Assembly (NCBI GenBank): GCA_963661945.1 | Contig: CAVLDP010000001.1 | Span: 122,318 to 186,317 of the forward strand | Length of the DNA stretch: 64,000 bases | Direction: 5' to 3' | From: CAVLDP01 sp963661945 | Lineage (GTDB): Bacteria; Bacillota; Clostridia; Lachnospirales; Lachnospiraceae | Shown: in pieces, positions 1-8,696 of the stretch | How positions within the stretch are numbered: position 1 is the stretch's first letter | Layout of the letters: every line of letters starts with the position of its first letter | Position numbers and translations under genes: made by a program | The notes under the pieces: generated by a model | The model's database searches: none | What the model saw: the letters and a program-made list of their open reading frames with translations, nothing else | Told to the model about the DNA's origin: nothing

Positions 1-743
1 ATGCAAAGGGTATCTTCGGTGTGGAAGATAACAAGCCAGATGCTATTGCTAAATTACAGGAACTTGTGAAGGACGAGCCTCGCATGGAGGTTATGCCACT
101 TCGTACAAAGTATCCTCAGGGTGGTGAGCGTCAGCTGATTCATGCAACTACTGGTCGAGACATTAATTCTAAGATGCTTCCTGCAGATGCTGGTTGTATC
201 GTAGATAATGTAGAGACGATGGTTGCCATTTATAATGCGGTTAAGCTTGGCATGCCACTTATCAATCGTATTTTTACAGTGACAGGTGATGCTGTTTGCG
301 AGCCTAGAAACTTTAGAATCTGTATTGGAACGAATTACAATGAACTTCTTGAAGCCGCAGGTGGATTGATTAAGCCGGCAGAGAAGATGATTGCTGGCGG
401 ACCAATGATGGGATTTGCTTTATTTGGAACAGATATTCCTACAACAAAGACGACATCTGCACTTCTTTGCATGTCAGTAGATGAGGCATCTCTCTTTGAA
501 GAGACAGCTTGTATTAACTGCGGTCGTTGTGTAGAGGCATGTCCAGAACAGTTGATTCCATCAAGACTTGCTGATTTTGCTGCTCATAAGCAGTCAGAGC
601 AGTTTGAAAAATGGTATGGCCTAGAGTGTATCGAATGTGGCAGCTGTAGTTATGGTTGCCCAGCAAAGCGACCTCTGGCTCAGGCTATCAAGTCTATGAA
701 GAAAGATGTACTTGCTGCAAAACGTGCTGCAGCAGCTAAATAA
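1..743 (+). CDS. rnfC: RnfC, electron-transport complex subunit (5' truncated by window edge)
   Basis: C-terminal part of the Rnf subunit that takes electrons from NADH/ferredoxin on the cytoplasmic face. The reading frame is open from base 3 to the window edge, so the visible ATG at 21 is internal and the true start lies outside. The fragment carries the soluble-ligand-binding region and then two ferredoxin-type motifs, CINCGRCVEACP and CIECGSCSYGCP, for two [4Fe-4S] clusters near the C-terminus, followed by a basic Ala/Lys tail. It is followed 18 bases later by rnfD in the order C-D-G-E-A-B, which is the standard Rnf operon. Family assignment is firm; only the N-terminal NADH/FMN part is unseen. 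Confidence 0.95.
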   Translation, partial: AKGIFGVEDNKPDAIAKLQELVKDEPRMEVMPLRTKYPQGGERQLIHATTGRDINSKMLPADAGCIVDNVETMVAIYNAVKLGMPLINRIFTVTGDAVCEPRNFRICIGTNYNELLEAAGGLIKPAEKMIAGGPMMGFALFGTDIPTTKTTSALLCMSVDEASLFEETACINCGRCVEACPEQLIPSRLADFAAHKQSEQFEKWYGLECIECGSCSYGCPAKRPLAQAIKSMKKDVLAAKRAAAAK

Positions 744-761
744 TAGGAAGAGGTGAAGAAA

Positions 762-1703
762 TTGAGTGATTTATTACATGTAACTTCTTCTCCACACGTT
801 AGAGAGAAGATTGATACAAGACGTATCATGCTTTATGTCATTATTTCTTTATTACCAGCTTCTATTTTTGGTATTTGTAATTTTGGCGTACAGGCGTTGA
901 TTCTTATCGTGGTTACCATCGCAAGCTGTGTTGCTTCTGAATGGATCTACGAGAAAATTGTGCATAAGAAGTCTACAATTGGTGATTTGAGTGCGGTTGT
1001 AACAGGTTTACTTCTTGCGCTTAATCTGCCACATACCTTGCCTTGGTGGCAGGCTGTGCTTGGAGGCGTATTTGCAATTGTTGTAGTAAAGATGTTATTT
1101 GGTGGTTTGGGACAGAACTTTATGAACCCAGCACTTGGAGCTAGATGCTTCCTTCTTATTTCCTTTACGGGAACTATGACAAGCTTTACTTATGATGGAG
1201 TGACAGGTGCAACACCTCTGGCTCTTCTTAAGTCTGGCGAGAGCGTAGATACGATGAGCATGCTGCTTGGTACTACAGCTGGTACTATTGGTGAGACATC
1301 AGTTATTGCACTTTTAATTGGTGCTATTTTCCTGATTCTCATGGGTGTTATTGACCTTCGCATTCCAGGATCTTATATTGTTACATTTGCAATCTTTATC
1401 CTTCTCTTTGGCGGACATGGATTCGATATGAACTTCCTGGTTGCTGAGTTATGTGGTGGTGGTCTGATGCTTGGTGCTTTCTTCATGGCAACAGATTATG
1501 TGACATCTCCAATTACTCCATCCGGCAAGATTGTCTATGGTATTTGCCTTGGAATATTGACTGGAATCTTCCGTATTTTTGGTGCATCAGCTGAAGGTGT
1601 TTCTTATGCAATCATCTTCTCAAACCTTCTTGTACCACTGATTGAGAAGGCTACTATTCCTAGAGCATTTGGCGTAGTTAAGGAAAAGAAGGAGGGTAAG
1701 TAA
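762..1703 (+). CDS. rnfD: RnfD, membrane subunit with covalent FMN site
   Basis: Integral membrane subunit of the Rnf ferredoxin:NAD+ oxidoreductase, which couples electron flow to Na+ or H+ export. It has repeated hydrophobic helices and the flavinylation motif TGAT at about residues 148-151, where the final Thr should carry phosphodiester-linked FMN. I chose the TTG at 762, giving SDLLHVTSSPH at the N-terminus, because GAGGTG at 750-755 is then a well-spaced ribosome site. The GTG at 753 lies inside that Shine-Dalgarno sequence. RnfD proteins usually begin close to this SSPH motif. It lies between rnfC and rnfG with one base to the latter. ApbE for FMN attachment is encoded at 4520-5542. 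Confidence 0.93.
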   Translation: MSDLLHVTSSPHVREKIDTRRIMLYVIISLLPASIFGICNFGVQALILIVVTIASCVASEWIYEKIVHKKSTIGDLSAVVTGLLLALNLPHTLPWWQAVLGGVFAIVVVKMLFGGLGQNFMNPALGARCFLLISFTGTMTSFTYDGVTGATPLALLKSGESVDTMSMLLGTTAGTIGETSVIALLIGAIFLILMGVIDLRIPGSYIVTFAIFILLFGGHGFDMNFLVAELCGGGLMLGAFFMATDYVTSPITPSGKIVYGICLGILTGIFRIFGASAEGVSYAIIFSNLLVPLIEKATIPRAFGVVKEKKEGK

Positions 1704-1704
1704 G

Positions 1705-2322
1705 ATGAATAAACTTGTAAAAGATGCATTAGTTCTTACAGCAATTACCCTCATTTCTGGTGCAGCTCTTGGTGCAGTATATGAGATTACGAAGGCACCA
1801 ATTGCAGCGGCTGAAGAACAGGCTACACAGGATGCTTACCGCGAGGTGTTTGAAAGTGCAGCATCCTTTGGCGACTACGAAGGCTTTGATGCTGTAGCTG
1901 CATCGGATGCAGTTCACGCTGCAGGCTTCGAGGATGATGACATTGACAACTGTGTGCTTGCACTTGATGATGCAGGTAATACTCTTGGTATGGTTGTTAC
2001 CGTTACATCTCATGCTGGTTATGGCGGAGATATCACTTTGTCTATTGGTGTGACAAATGAAGGCGTTATGAATGGATACTCCATTACTTCAATCTCTGAG
2101 ACTGCTGGTCTTGGTATGAAGGCAAAAGAAGCGAACTTCATGGACCAGTTCAAGAATATTGCTATTTCTACTCTTGAGGTTGTTAAGACAAGCCCTGAGA
2201 GTGAGAACCAGATTGAGGCAATTAGTGGAGCAACCATCACTTCAAAGGCAGTTACAAATGCTGTAAATGCTGGTTTTGCCTATGTGAATACTATTGTGAC
2301 AGGAGGTGCTACCAATGAATAA
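1705..2322 (+). CDS. rnfG: RnfG, extracytoplasmic flavoprotein subunit
   Basis: Rnf subunit anchored by one N-terminal helix (about residues 7-27), with an FMN-binding domain outside the membrane. The SETAGLG segment (131-137) and the SGAT motif (174-177) are the family signatures; Thr177 is the expected covalent FMN site, modified by ApbE. GGAGG lies just before the ATG, one base after the rnfD stop, which suggests translational coupling. The 3' end overlaps rnfE by 8 bases. At 205 residues it is of normal size. Product and pathway are established family knowledge; flavinylation of this copy is inferred from the motif. Confidence 0.94.
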   Translation: MNKLVKDALVLTAITLISGAALGAVYEITKAPIAAAEEQATQDAYREVFESAASFGDYEGFDAVAASDAVHAAGFEDDDIDNCVLALDDAGNTLGMVVTVTSHAGYGGDITLSIGVTNEGVMNGYSITSISETAGLGMKAKEANFMDQFKNIAISTLEVVKTSPESENQIEAISGATITSKAVTNAVNAGFAYVNTIVTGGATNE

Positions 2323-3052
2323 AGCGTTAGAACGTCTATATAACGGTATCATCAAAGAGAATCCTACCGTTGTACTTATGCTTGGTATGTGCCCAACACT
2401 TGCGGTTACTACCTCAGCAATCAATGGTCTTGGAATGGGTCTGTCTACTACTGTAGTACTTGTAATGAGTAACATGATGATTTCTGCTCTTCGTAATCTG
2501 ATTCCAGATCGAGTTCGAATGCCAGCATTTATCGTTGTTGTTGCTTCCTTTGTTACAATTGTACAGTTCCTGGTTCAGGGATTTATTCCATCCTTGTATG
2601 ATGCGCTTGGAATTTATATTCCACTTATTGTTGTTAACTGTATTATTCTTGGCCGTGCAGAGTCTTATGCATCCAAGAATCCAGTGATTCCATCTATCTT
2701 TGACGGTCTTGGAATGGGACTTGGATTTACCATTTCACTTACCTGTATTGGTATCGTTCGTGAGATTCTTGGCGCTGGACAGATTTTTGGTGCACAGGTT
2801 CTGCCTCTTGCAGATGCATCAACTGGAACAGCAGGATATACTCCAATTACAATTTTCGTTCTTGCACCTGGAGCATTCTTTGTTCTTGCTATGCTTGTAG
2901 CAATTATGAATGTGGTTCGTAAGAAGGCAGACGAAAAGGGTAAGCCACTTCCTCAGGCAAGTGGTTGTCTTGCAGGAGAGTGTACATCTTGTGCTATGGG
3001 TTCTACTTGTACAGGAAAGTCTACAACTGAAATTAAGGGAGAGGAGGCATAA
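2315..3052 (+). CDS. rnfE: RnfE, membrane subunit with Cys-rich C-terminal tail
   Basis: One of two related six-helix Rnf subunits (RnfA/RnfE) that form the membrane core of the ion-pumping complex. I chose the ATG at 2315 because AGGAGG at 2301-2306 is spaced 8 bases from it; a GTG at 2306 lies inside that site. The start overlaps the end of rnfG. The body matches the NqrD/RnfE family with hydrophobic helices and the motif GLGMGLGFT. The C-terminus is extended by a hydrophilic tail holding four cysteines spaced C-x4-C-x2-C-x5-C (bases 2966-3010), which could bind a metal or cluster; that is inference. Confidence 0.94.
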   Translation: MNKALERLYNGIIKENPTVVLMLGMCPTLAVTTSAINGLGMGLSTTVVLVMSNMMISALRNLIPDRVRMPAFIVVVASFVTIVQFLVQGFIPSLYDALGIYIPLIVVNCIILGRAESYASKNPVIPSIFDGLGMGLGFTISLTCIGIVREILGAGQIFGAQVLPLADASTGTAGYTPITIFVLAPGAFFVLAMLVAIMNVVRKKADEKGKPLPQASGCLAGECTSCAMGSTCTGKSTTEIKGEEA

Positions 3053-3057
3053 GAACT

Positions 3058-3633
3058 ATGAAAGAATTATTACTTTTATTAATTGCATCAGCAATTGTTA
3101 ACAATGTTGTATTAAGCCAGTTCTTAGGTCTTTGTCCTTTCCTTGGAGTTTCCAAGAAGGTTGAGACTGCTGCTGGTATGGGCGGAGCGGTAATTTTCGT
3201 TATTACCATTTCATCCTTTGTCACAGGACTTATTTATAAGTTTATTCTTGCACCTACCGGATTTGATTATCTGCAGACAATTGTATTTATTCTTGTAATT
3301 GCTGCACTTGTTCAGTTTGTTGAGATGTTTCTTAAGAAGAATATGCAAGCCCTTTATAAGTCACTTGGTGTATTCCTTCCTCTGATTACTACAAACTGTG
3401 CAGTTCTTGGTGTTGCCCTTAATAATGTAACATATGGCTATTCCATCCTTGAGGGTGTTGTTTACGGCTTTGGTACTGCAGTTGGTTTTACAATTGCAAT
3501 CATTATTATGGCTGGTATTCGTGAGAAGATTGAATTTAATGATATTCCTGGACCATTCAAGGGATCAGCGATTGTCCTGGTTACAGCTGGACTTATGGCT
3601 ATTGCATTCTTTGGATTTTCTGGTGTGATTTAA
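3058..3633 (+). CDS. rnfA: RnfA, membrane subunit
   Basis: The second six-helix core membrane subunit of the Rnf complex, 191 residues, which is the usual family length. RnfA and RnfE are inverted-topology paralogues that hold a membrane [2Fe-2S] site through conserved Cys residues; Cys in LGLCPFLGV (near residue 25) and TTNCAVLGV (near 112) fit those positions. It starts with ATG 5 bases after rnfE and is followed by rnfB after 12 bases, so it lies inside the operon. It acts in the cytoplasmic membrane between RnfB and RnfG/D in the electron path. Confidence 0.95.
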   Translation: MKELLLLLIASAIVNNVVLSQFLGLCPFLGVSKKVETAAGMGGAVIFVITISSFVTGLIYKFILAPTGFDYLQTIVFILVIAALVQFVEMFLKKNMQALYKSLGVFLPLITTNCAVLGVALNNVTYGYSILEGVVYGFGTAVGFTIAIIIMAGIREKIEFNDIPGPFKGSAIVLVTAGLMAIAFFGFSGVI

Positions 3634-3645
3634 GGAGGCGTAAGG

Positions 3646-4446
3646 ATGATAACAGGTATTATTTTAGCTGCTGTAATTATCGGCGCCACAGGATGCCTTA
3701 TTGGCTTCTTCCTTTGTATTTCTGCCGAGAAATTAGCAGTCGAAGTGGATGAGAGGGAGACAGCGATTATTGATGTTCTTCCTGGTAATAACTGTGGTGG
3801 TTGTGGTTATGCAGGTTGTTCTGGACTTGCAGCAGCAATCGTTAAGGGCGAGGCTCCTGTAAATCAGTGTCCAGTTGGTGGCGCGCCAGTTGCCGCTAAG
3901 GTTGGCGAGATTATGGGAGTTTCTGCAGAGGCAGGAACAAGACAGGTTGCCTTTGTGAAGTGCTCAGGTACATGCGAGAAGGCTGTTGACAACTACAAGT
4001 ATGAAGGTGTCAAGGATTGTACCGCTATGGCTTATGTGCCGGGCGGCGGACCTAAGGCATGTAAGCATGGTTGTATGGGATATGGCTCTTGTGTGAAGGC
4101 GTGTCCATTTGATGCGATTCATGTTGTTGATGGTATCGCGCTTGTAGACAAGGAAGCATGTAAGGCTTGTGGTAAATGTATTGCTGCCTGCCCAAGACAT
4201 ATGATTGAACTTATTCCTTATGATGCAACATATGCAGTATCATGTAGTTCAAAGGATAAGGGCAAGGATGTGATGGCAGTTTGTCAGACTGGATGTATTG
4301 CATGTCATCTCTGCGAGAAGCAGTGTGAGCATGACGCAATTCATGTAGAGGATAATATTGCACACATTGATCAGGATAAGTGTATCGGTTGCGGTGCATG
4401 TGCTGAGAAGTGTCCTAAGAAAGTTATTACTAAGCTTGCAATGTAG
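3646..4446 (+). CDS. rnfB: RnfB, multi-cluster ferredoxin subunit
   Basis: The ferredoxin-accepting subunit of Rnf. An N-terminal membrane helix (about 1-25) is followed by the Fe4S domain with Cys50, Cys53, Cys58 and Cys75. Four ferredoxin-like Cys runs follow, around GCMGYGSCVKACP, CKACGKCIAACP, CIACHLCEKQC and CIGCGACAEKCP, with further cysteines in CSGTC. This fits the multi-cluster RnfB of Clostridia. GGAGG lies 8 bases upstream of the ATG. It is the last gene of the operon and is followed by a strong hairpin terminator at 4467-4525. Confidence 0.95.
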   Translation: MITGIILAAVIIGATGCLIGFFLCISAEKLAVEVDERETAIIDVLPGNNCGGCGYAGCSGLAAAIVKGEAPVNQCPVGGAPVAAKVGEIMGVSAEAGTRQVAFVKCSGTCEKAVDNYKYEGVKDCTAMAYVPGGGPKACKHGCMGYGSCVKACPFDAIHVVDGIALVDKEACKACGKCIAACPRHMIELIPYDATYAVSCSSKDKGKDVMAVCQTGCIACHLCEKQCEHDAIHVEDNIAHIDQDKCIGCGACAEKCPKKVITKLAM

Positions 4447-4466
4447 GATTTGTTCCTACTATAGAG

Positions 4467-4525
4467 AAGACCTGGAGCGAGTTGGGGTTTACTTAAAAAC
4501 CCCACTGCTTCAGGTCTTTTTATTT
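4467..4525 (+). terminator. Intrinsic terminator between convergent rnf operon and apbE
   Basis: Outer arms AAGACCTG (4467-4474) and CAGGTCTT (4511-4518) and inner arms TGGGGTTT / AAAACCCC form a long hairpin, followed on the + strand by a T-rich run. It ends the rnf transcript and overlaps the apbE stop codon on the opposite strand, so it may serve both directions. Confidence 0.85.
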
Positions 4526-5542
4526 TACGATTTCAAATGGTATCTTACTTCCAATTCCAGAGGAGTAAGTGATCTCATTTTCGGAATCTATGAAGATTGC
4601 CTCAATTCCATCGGTAGCTTCTACGTACTTTAGGCCTTCATCTTTTCCCATGAGATATACGATAGTGCTTAGTGCATCGCCATCTACGGATTGATCCGAG
4701 ATGATGGTAACACTATTTAATCCATTATTTTCTGGATATCCAGTACTTGTATTTAGCAAATGGTGATATATCTTACCATTTGCCTCAAAATATCGCTGAT
4801 AGATTCCGGAGGTTACTACAGATTCATCAGTTATTGTGACTGCAGCAATGACGTCGCCATCTTCACTAAATGGCTTTTGTAGGCCAATTTTGTAGGAAGA
4901 TGAGTCCTGCTTTGTTTTAGGGCCAACGGATAATACATTTCCACCAAGATTAATGAGACCTTCATGGATTCCCTCGTTAATTAAGTATTCCTTGAGCTTA
5001 TCTGCGATATATCCTTTTGCAATTCCTCCAAGATCTATCATTGCCTGATCGGAGTTTAAGGTCACAATATTTCCATCAACGGATACACATGTGTAGTCGA
5101 TTGTAGAAATAGCTTCCTTAATCTTATCCTCTGATGGTAGAGTAGGGTTCTCTGCGTGAAAATCCCAAAGACTGGATAGTTTACCGACTGTAATATCAAA
5201 TATGCCGCCGGAACTTTCGGAATAGTTTAGACCAAGTGAGATGAGTTCAGCGGTTTCATCGTGAACTTCAATTCCCTGATATGGAGAAGCATTAATTCGG
5301 CTGATATCGCTATCTGAAATCGTGTTACTAAAGTAGGATTCGTAGGTGGATAGCATGTTCATACATTCATCGAGGTAGTCCTCTTTGTCGCTCCCGTATA
5401 GGGTTATGTTCACATAAGTATCTAAGAAAAATCCATTCTTACTAATAGCCTCTGTGTCGGATGCTTTGGAACAGGCGGTTAGTGGAAGTGTGAGCGATAA
5501 GATTAGAATTTGGCTTATTATTTTCTTGTATATTCGATTCAC
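4520..5542 (-). CDS. apbE: ApbE family FAD:protein FMN transferase (lipoprotein)
   Basis: Transfers FMN from FAD to a Thr in (S/T)GAT motifs of extracytoplasmic redox proteins; RnfD and RnfG next door both have that motif. The GTG start at 5542 has AAGGAG 6 bases upstream; an upstream in-frame TTG at 5566 has no such site. The N-terminus is a lipoprotein signal: basic residues, a hydrophobic stretch, then LTAC with Cys24 for lipidation, placing it outside the membrane. DLGGIAKGY and the distal DGDALST segment are family motifs. Where many ApbE proteins have DPxTG this copy has NTSTG, so one position deviates. It is convergent with rnfB. Confidence 0.92.
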   Translation of the reverse strand: MNRIYKKIISQILILSLTLPLTACSKASDTEAISKNGFFLDTYVNITLYGSDKEDYLDECMNMLSTYESYFSNTISDSDISRINASPYQGIEVHDETAELISLGLNYSESSGGIFDITVGKLSSLWDFHAENPTLPSEDKIKEAISTIDYTCVSVDGNIVTLNSDQAMIDLGGIAKGYIADKLKEYLINEGIHEGLINLGGNVLSVGPKTKQDSSSYKIGLQKPFSEDGDVIAAVTITDESVVTSGIYQRYFEANGKIYHHLLNTSTGYPENNGLNSVTIISDQSVDGDALSTIVYLMGKDEGLKYVEATDGIEAIFIDSENEITYSSGIGSKIPFEIVK

Positions 5543-5672
5543 AGTTATCTCCTTAATAAAACTCAATGTTACTTTAGCATAAAGGGGAGAATCTCGGCAA
5601 TTCTATAATGATTTTTCCATAGAAATATGATATCTTAGACTAGATGATTTCAATTGTTATGGTGGTATGATT

Positions 5673-6500
5673 ATGGGCTTTGAAGAGAAGAAAAGAGTAG
5701 TTGTCAAGATTGGTTCGAATTCTTTGACACATAGCATGACAGGACATGTCGATTACGTGAAGATAGATCGTCTGGTTCGTGAATTATGTGACATTAAGAA
5801 TCGAGGTATGGATGTATGTCTGGTATCTTCTGGAGCAATCGCGGTTGGAAGGCAATCTCTTGGCATCAAGGAGAGACCAACTACTATTTCGATGAAACAG
5901 GCCTTGGCATCAGTTGGACAAGCGAGTCTTATGTCAATTTATCAGCGGTATTTTGCAGAATATAATACCAGAGCGGGTCAGATTCTTATGACGAAGAATA
6001 CGATGATCAATGACATTTCGCGTAAGAATGCCATCAACACTTTTGAGGAACTTTTTTCTATGGGGGTCATTCCTGTAGTCAATGAAAATGACACGGTTTC
6101 AACCTATGAGATGAATTTTGGCGATAATGATACCTTGTCAGCAATTGTTGCTTCTATTACTAAAGCAGATCTATTGATCTTGCTATCAGATATTGATGGA
6201 CTCTACACAGCTGACCCAAAGACACATGATGATGCAGTACTCATCTCAGATGTACATGAGATTGATGCTAAGCTTCTATCTATGGCATCGAGCGAACCTG
6301 GTTCCGATCTTGGAACTGGAGGCATGGCAACGAAGATACGGGCTGCGCAGATTTCTACAGCGTCGGGTGCAGATATGATTATTGCAAATGGTAAGGACGT
6401 ATCCGTGCTTCATCGCATTTTCGAGGGCGAGTTTACTGGCACCGTATTTCATGCAGCAAAGGATCAGAATTTTGATATTGTATCACTTTTGGAGGAATAA
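5673..6500 (+). CDS. proB: Glutamate 5-kinase, short form without PUA domain
   Basis: Phosphorylates glutamate to glutamate 5-phosphate in proline synthesis. Motifs of the amino-acid-kinase fold are clear: VVKIGSNSLT near the N-terminus, SSGAIAVG, NENDTVS, GDNDTLSAIVA, LLSDIDGLYTADP and GTGGMATKI. The protein ends at about 275 residues, right after the kinase domain, so the C-terminal PUA domain found in enzymes such as that of E. coli is absent. ATG 5673 is preferred to 5667 because GGTGG at 5661-5665 is then correctly spaced. proA is not adjacent; the next gene is an ynzC-like gene 2 bases on. Confidence 0.93.
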   Translation: MGFEEKKRVVVKIGSNSLTHSMTGHVDYVKIDRLVRELCDIKNRGMDVCLVSSGAIAVGRQSLGIKERPTTISMKQALASVGQASLMSIYQRYFAEYNTRAGQILMTKNTMINDISRKNAINTFEELFSMGVIPVVNENDTVSTYEMNFGDNDTLSAIVASITKADLLILLSDIDGLYTADPKTHDDAVLISDVHEIDAKLLSMASSEPGSDLGTGGMATKIRAAQISTASGADMIIANGKDVSVLHRIFEGEFTGTVFHAAKDQNFDIVSLLEE

Positions 6501-6502
6501 GA

Positions 6503-6715
6503 ATGAATCAATCAGGCATTGATCGAATTAATGAGTTATATCACAAGTCTAAGAATGAGGGCTTAACTGCAGAAGAATTAGAAGAGCAGAAGATTCTTCG
6601 TAAGCAGTTTCTGGCTGATGTCAGAGCAAATCTTAAATCACAGCTTGATAATATTGATGTGGTTGAGAAGGATGGTAGTGTTACGAACTTGGGAGAGGCG
6701 CATGGACGAAAGTAG
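6503..6715 (+). CDS. DUF896 / UPF0291 (YnzC-like) small protein
   Basis: Small helical cytoplasmic protein of 70 residues matching the DUF896 family: IDRINELYHKSK at the start, then an acidic TAEELEEQKILRKQFL helix and a LKSQLDNIDVV segment. The B. subtilis relative ynzC belongs to the SOS-regulated yneA operon, but here the gene sits between proB and a folate enzyme, away from the yneA-like gene at 48303. GGAGG precedes the ATG, and its 3' end overlaps the next start by 14 bases. Biochemical function is unknown. Confidence 0.85.
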   Translation: MNQSGIDRINELYHKSKNEGLTAEELEEQKILRKQFLADVRANLKSQLDNIDVVEKDGSVTNLGEAHGRK

Positions 6716-7256
6716 AATTGATGAGATTAGAGCGGAGGCCAAGGCAAATCGCAGGGCTATGCCACTACTTAGTGTCGAGTATAAGTCTGCCTGTATTGGA
6801 TCACGTATTGTAGATGAAGTGCTCCAATCTGATTTTGAGCATATTCTCTGCTATTATCCGATTGATCATGAAGTGAATCTGCTTGATTGCTATTCTATTT
6901 GGCTTATTAATAAGAAGATTATATATTTCCCAGTTACCGAAGGAGATGAAATTACTTTTTATCGACTGAAGCATTTCTATCACCTTGCTGAGGGTAAATT
7001 TGGCATTATGGAGCCGACCAAGCGCATACATAAATTTGAGAATTTTGAGAATTCTCTTTGCCTTGTTCCTGGGATTGCCTTTGATCGAGAGGGAAATCGT
7101 ATAGGACACGGATGTGGCTATTATGATCGATTCCTTAGCAAGAATCCGAATCTTGTGACGTGGGGAATCTGCTACAAAGAACAATTGTATGATGAGATTC
7201 CTGCCAAGGAGACAGATGTTAAGATGCAGAGAATGATTACAGATGAAATGGTATAA
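6702..7256 (+). CDS. 5-formyltetrahydrofolate cyclo-ligase
   Basis: ATP-dependent enzyme that converts 5-formyl-THF to 5,10-methenyl-THF, recovering a stored or inhibitory folate. The family core is visible: YFPVTEGDEITFYRLK in the middle and VPGIAFDREGNRIGHGCGYYDRF toward the end, the usual GxGGGYYDR loop with one Gly replaced by Cys. The start at 6702 has GGGAGAGG just upstream and overlaps the end of the DUF896 gene; an upstream ATG at 6618 in the same frame would read through that gene without a ribosome site. At 184 residues it is of normal length. Confidence 0.9.
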   Translation: MDESRIDEIRAEAKANRRAMPLLSVEYKSACIGSRIVDEVLQSDFEHILCYYPIDHEVNLLDCYSIWLINKKIIYFPVTEGDEITFYRLKHFYHLAEGKFGIMEPTKRIHKFENFENSLCLVPGIAFDREGNRIGHGCGYYDRFLSKNPNLVTWGICYKEQLYDEIPAKETDVKMQRMITDEMV

Positions 7257-7259
7257 GAT

Positions 7260-8696
7260 ATGAATTTTAGTGAAGTAGATATTAGAAAGAATGCACCCGA
7301 TACAGAACCTATGCGACAGCAGTATTTTATAGAGGTTGCAAAGCAGTTTGTAGATGATAAATCAAAGGAACTTGGTCGTCCTCTTACATTTTGTGTTACA
7401 ACGTTTGGTTGTCAGATGAATGCCAGAGATTCAGAGAAACTTGTCGGTATTTTGGAATCCATGGGTTATGTTGAGTCAGACTCAGAAAAGGCTGACTTTG
7501 TAGTTTATAACACCTGTACTGTTCGTGAGAATGCCAATAACAAGGTATATGGAAGACTTGGAATTCTACAGAATTATAAATCCAAGAATCCTTCAATGAT
7601 GATTGCCTTATGCGGATGCATGATGCAGGAGCCAACCGTTGTTGAGAAAATCAAGGAATCCTATCGTTTTGTTGATTTGGTTTTTGGAACACATAATCTC
7701 TACAAGTTTGCTGAACTTGTAGTAGATTCCTTCCTTGCTAATTCTTCTGTTATTGATGTTTGGGAGGATACCGATCGAATTGTAGAAGATTTACCAATCA
7801 CCAGGAAATTTAGCTTCAAATCAGGCGTGAATATCATGTTTGGCTGCAACAATTTCTGCAGTTATTGTATTGTCCCTTATGTTAGAGGTCGTGAGAGATC
7901 GAGAAAGCCAGAGGATATTATTTCAGAGATTGAGAAATTAGTAGCCGATGGAGTTGTTGAAGTAATGCTCCTTGGACAGAATGTGAATTCTTATGGCAAG
8001 GGACTTGAGGAAGAGATTACCTTTGCAGAGCTGCTTAGAAGAGTAGATGCAATCGAAGGCTTAGAGCGCATTCGATTTATGACATCACATCCAAAGGATT
8101 TATCTGATGAACTGATAGATGTGATAGCTCATTCTAAGAAGGTCTGTCATCATATTCATCTGCCTCTTCAGTCTGGAAGCAGTCGCCTGCTTAAGGACAT
8201 GAATCGACATTATACGAAGGAAGACTATCTTGCACTTGTAGAGAAGATTCGTCTTGCTATTCCTGATATTGCACTAACGACGGATTTGATCGTAGGTTAT
8301 CCAGGAGAGACAGAAGAGGATTTCCTTGAGACTATGGATGTCGTGTCACGTGTCAAATACGATTCTGCATTTACTTTTATCTATTCTAAGAGAACTGGTA
8401 CTCCTGCTGCATCAAGAGAAAATCAGGTTCCAGAAGATGTTGTAAAGGATCGTTTTGATCGGCTCCTAGCCTTAGTGCAGGCAGATGGCAGAAGCAAGGC
8501 CAAGGAACTGGAGGGACAGACCGTGCGTGTTCTTGTAGAACAGGTAAATGAACAGGATGATAGTCTTCTTACTGGTCGTCTTGATAATAATTCGGTGGTT
8601 CATTTCCCAGGAGATCAGGGAATGATTGGCTCTATGGTTTCTGTATGTCTGAAGGAGTGTAGAGGATTCTATTACATTGGAGAAGTCGTTGAATAA
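7260..8696 (+). CDS. miaB: MiaB, tRNA-2-methylthio-N6-isopentenyladenosine synthase
   Basis: Radical-SAM methylthiotransferase acting on position 37 of tRNAs that read U-starting codons. The N-terminal UPF0004 domain (TFGCQMNARDSEK, with further Cys in NTCTVREN and CGCMMQ) holds one [4Fe-4S] cluster. The radical-SAM CxxxCxxC is in FGCNNFCSYCIVPYVRGRE, and a TRAM RNA-binding domain lies at the C-terminus. At 478 residues it is the full MiaB length rather than RimO, which is separately present at 27304. It follows the folate gene by 3 bases and its end overlaps the next gene. Confidence 0.95.
   Translation: MNFSEVDIRKNAPDTEPMRQQYFIEVAKQFVDDKSKELGRPLTFCVTTFGCQMNARDSEKLVGILESMGYVESDSEKADFVVYNTCTVRENANNKVYGRLGILQNYKSKNPSMMIALCGCMMQEPTVVEKIKESYRFVDLVFGTHNLYKFAELVVDSFLANSSVIDVWEDTDRIVEDLPITRKFSFKSGVNIMFGCNNFCSYCIVPYVRGRERSRKPEDIISEIEKLVADGVVEVMLLGQNVNSYGKGLEEEITFAELLRRVDAIEGLERIRFMTSHPKDLSDELIDVIAHSKKVCHHIHLPLQSGSSRLLKDMNRHYTKEDYLALVEKIRLAIPDIALTTDLIVGYPGETEEDFLETMDVVSRVKYDSAFTFIYSKRTGTPAASRENQVPEDVVKDRFDRLLALVQADGRSKAKELEGQTVRVLVEQVNEQDDSLLTGRLDNNSVVHFPGDQGMIGSMVSVCLKECRGFYYIGEVVE

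Noticed and set aside
5543..5672. Promoters in the apbE-proB divergent gap
   Set aside because: TATAAT- and TATGAT-like hexamers occur, but I found no -35 box at suitable spacing on either strand, so I do not call a promoter.
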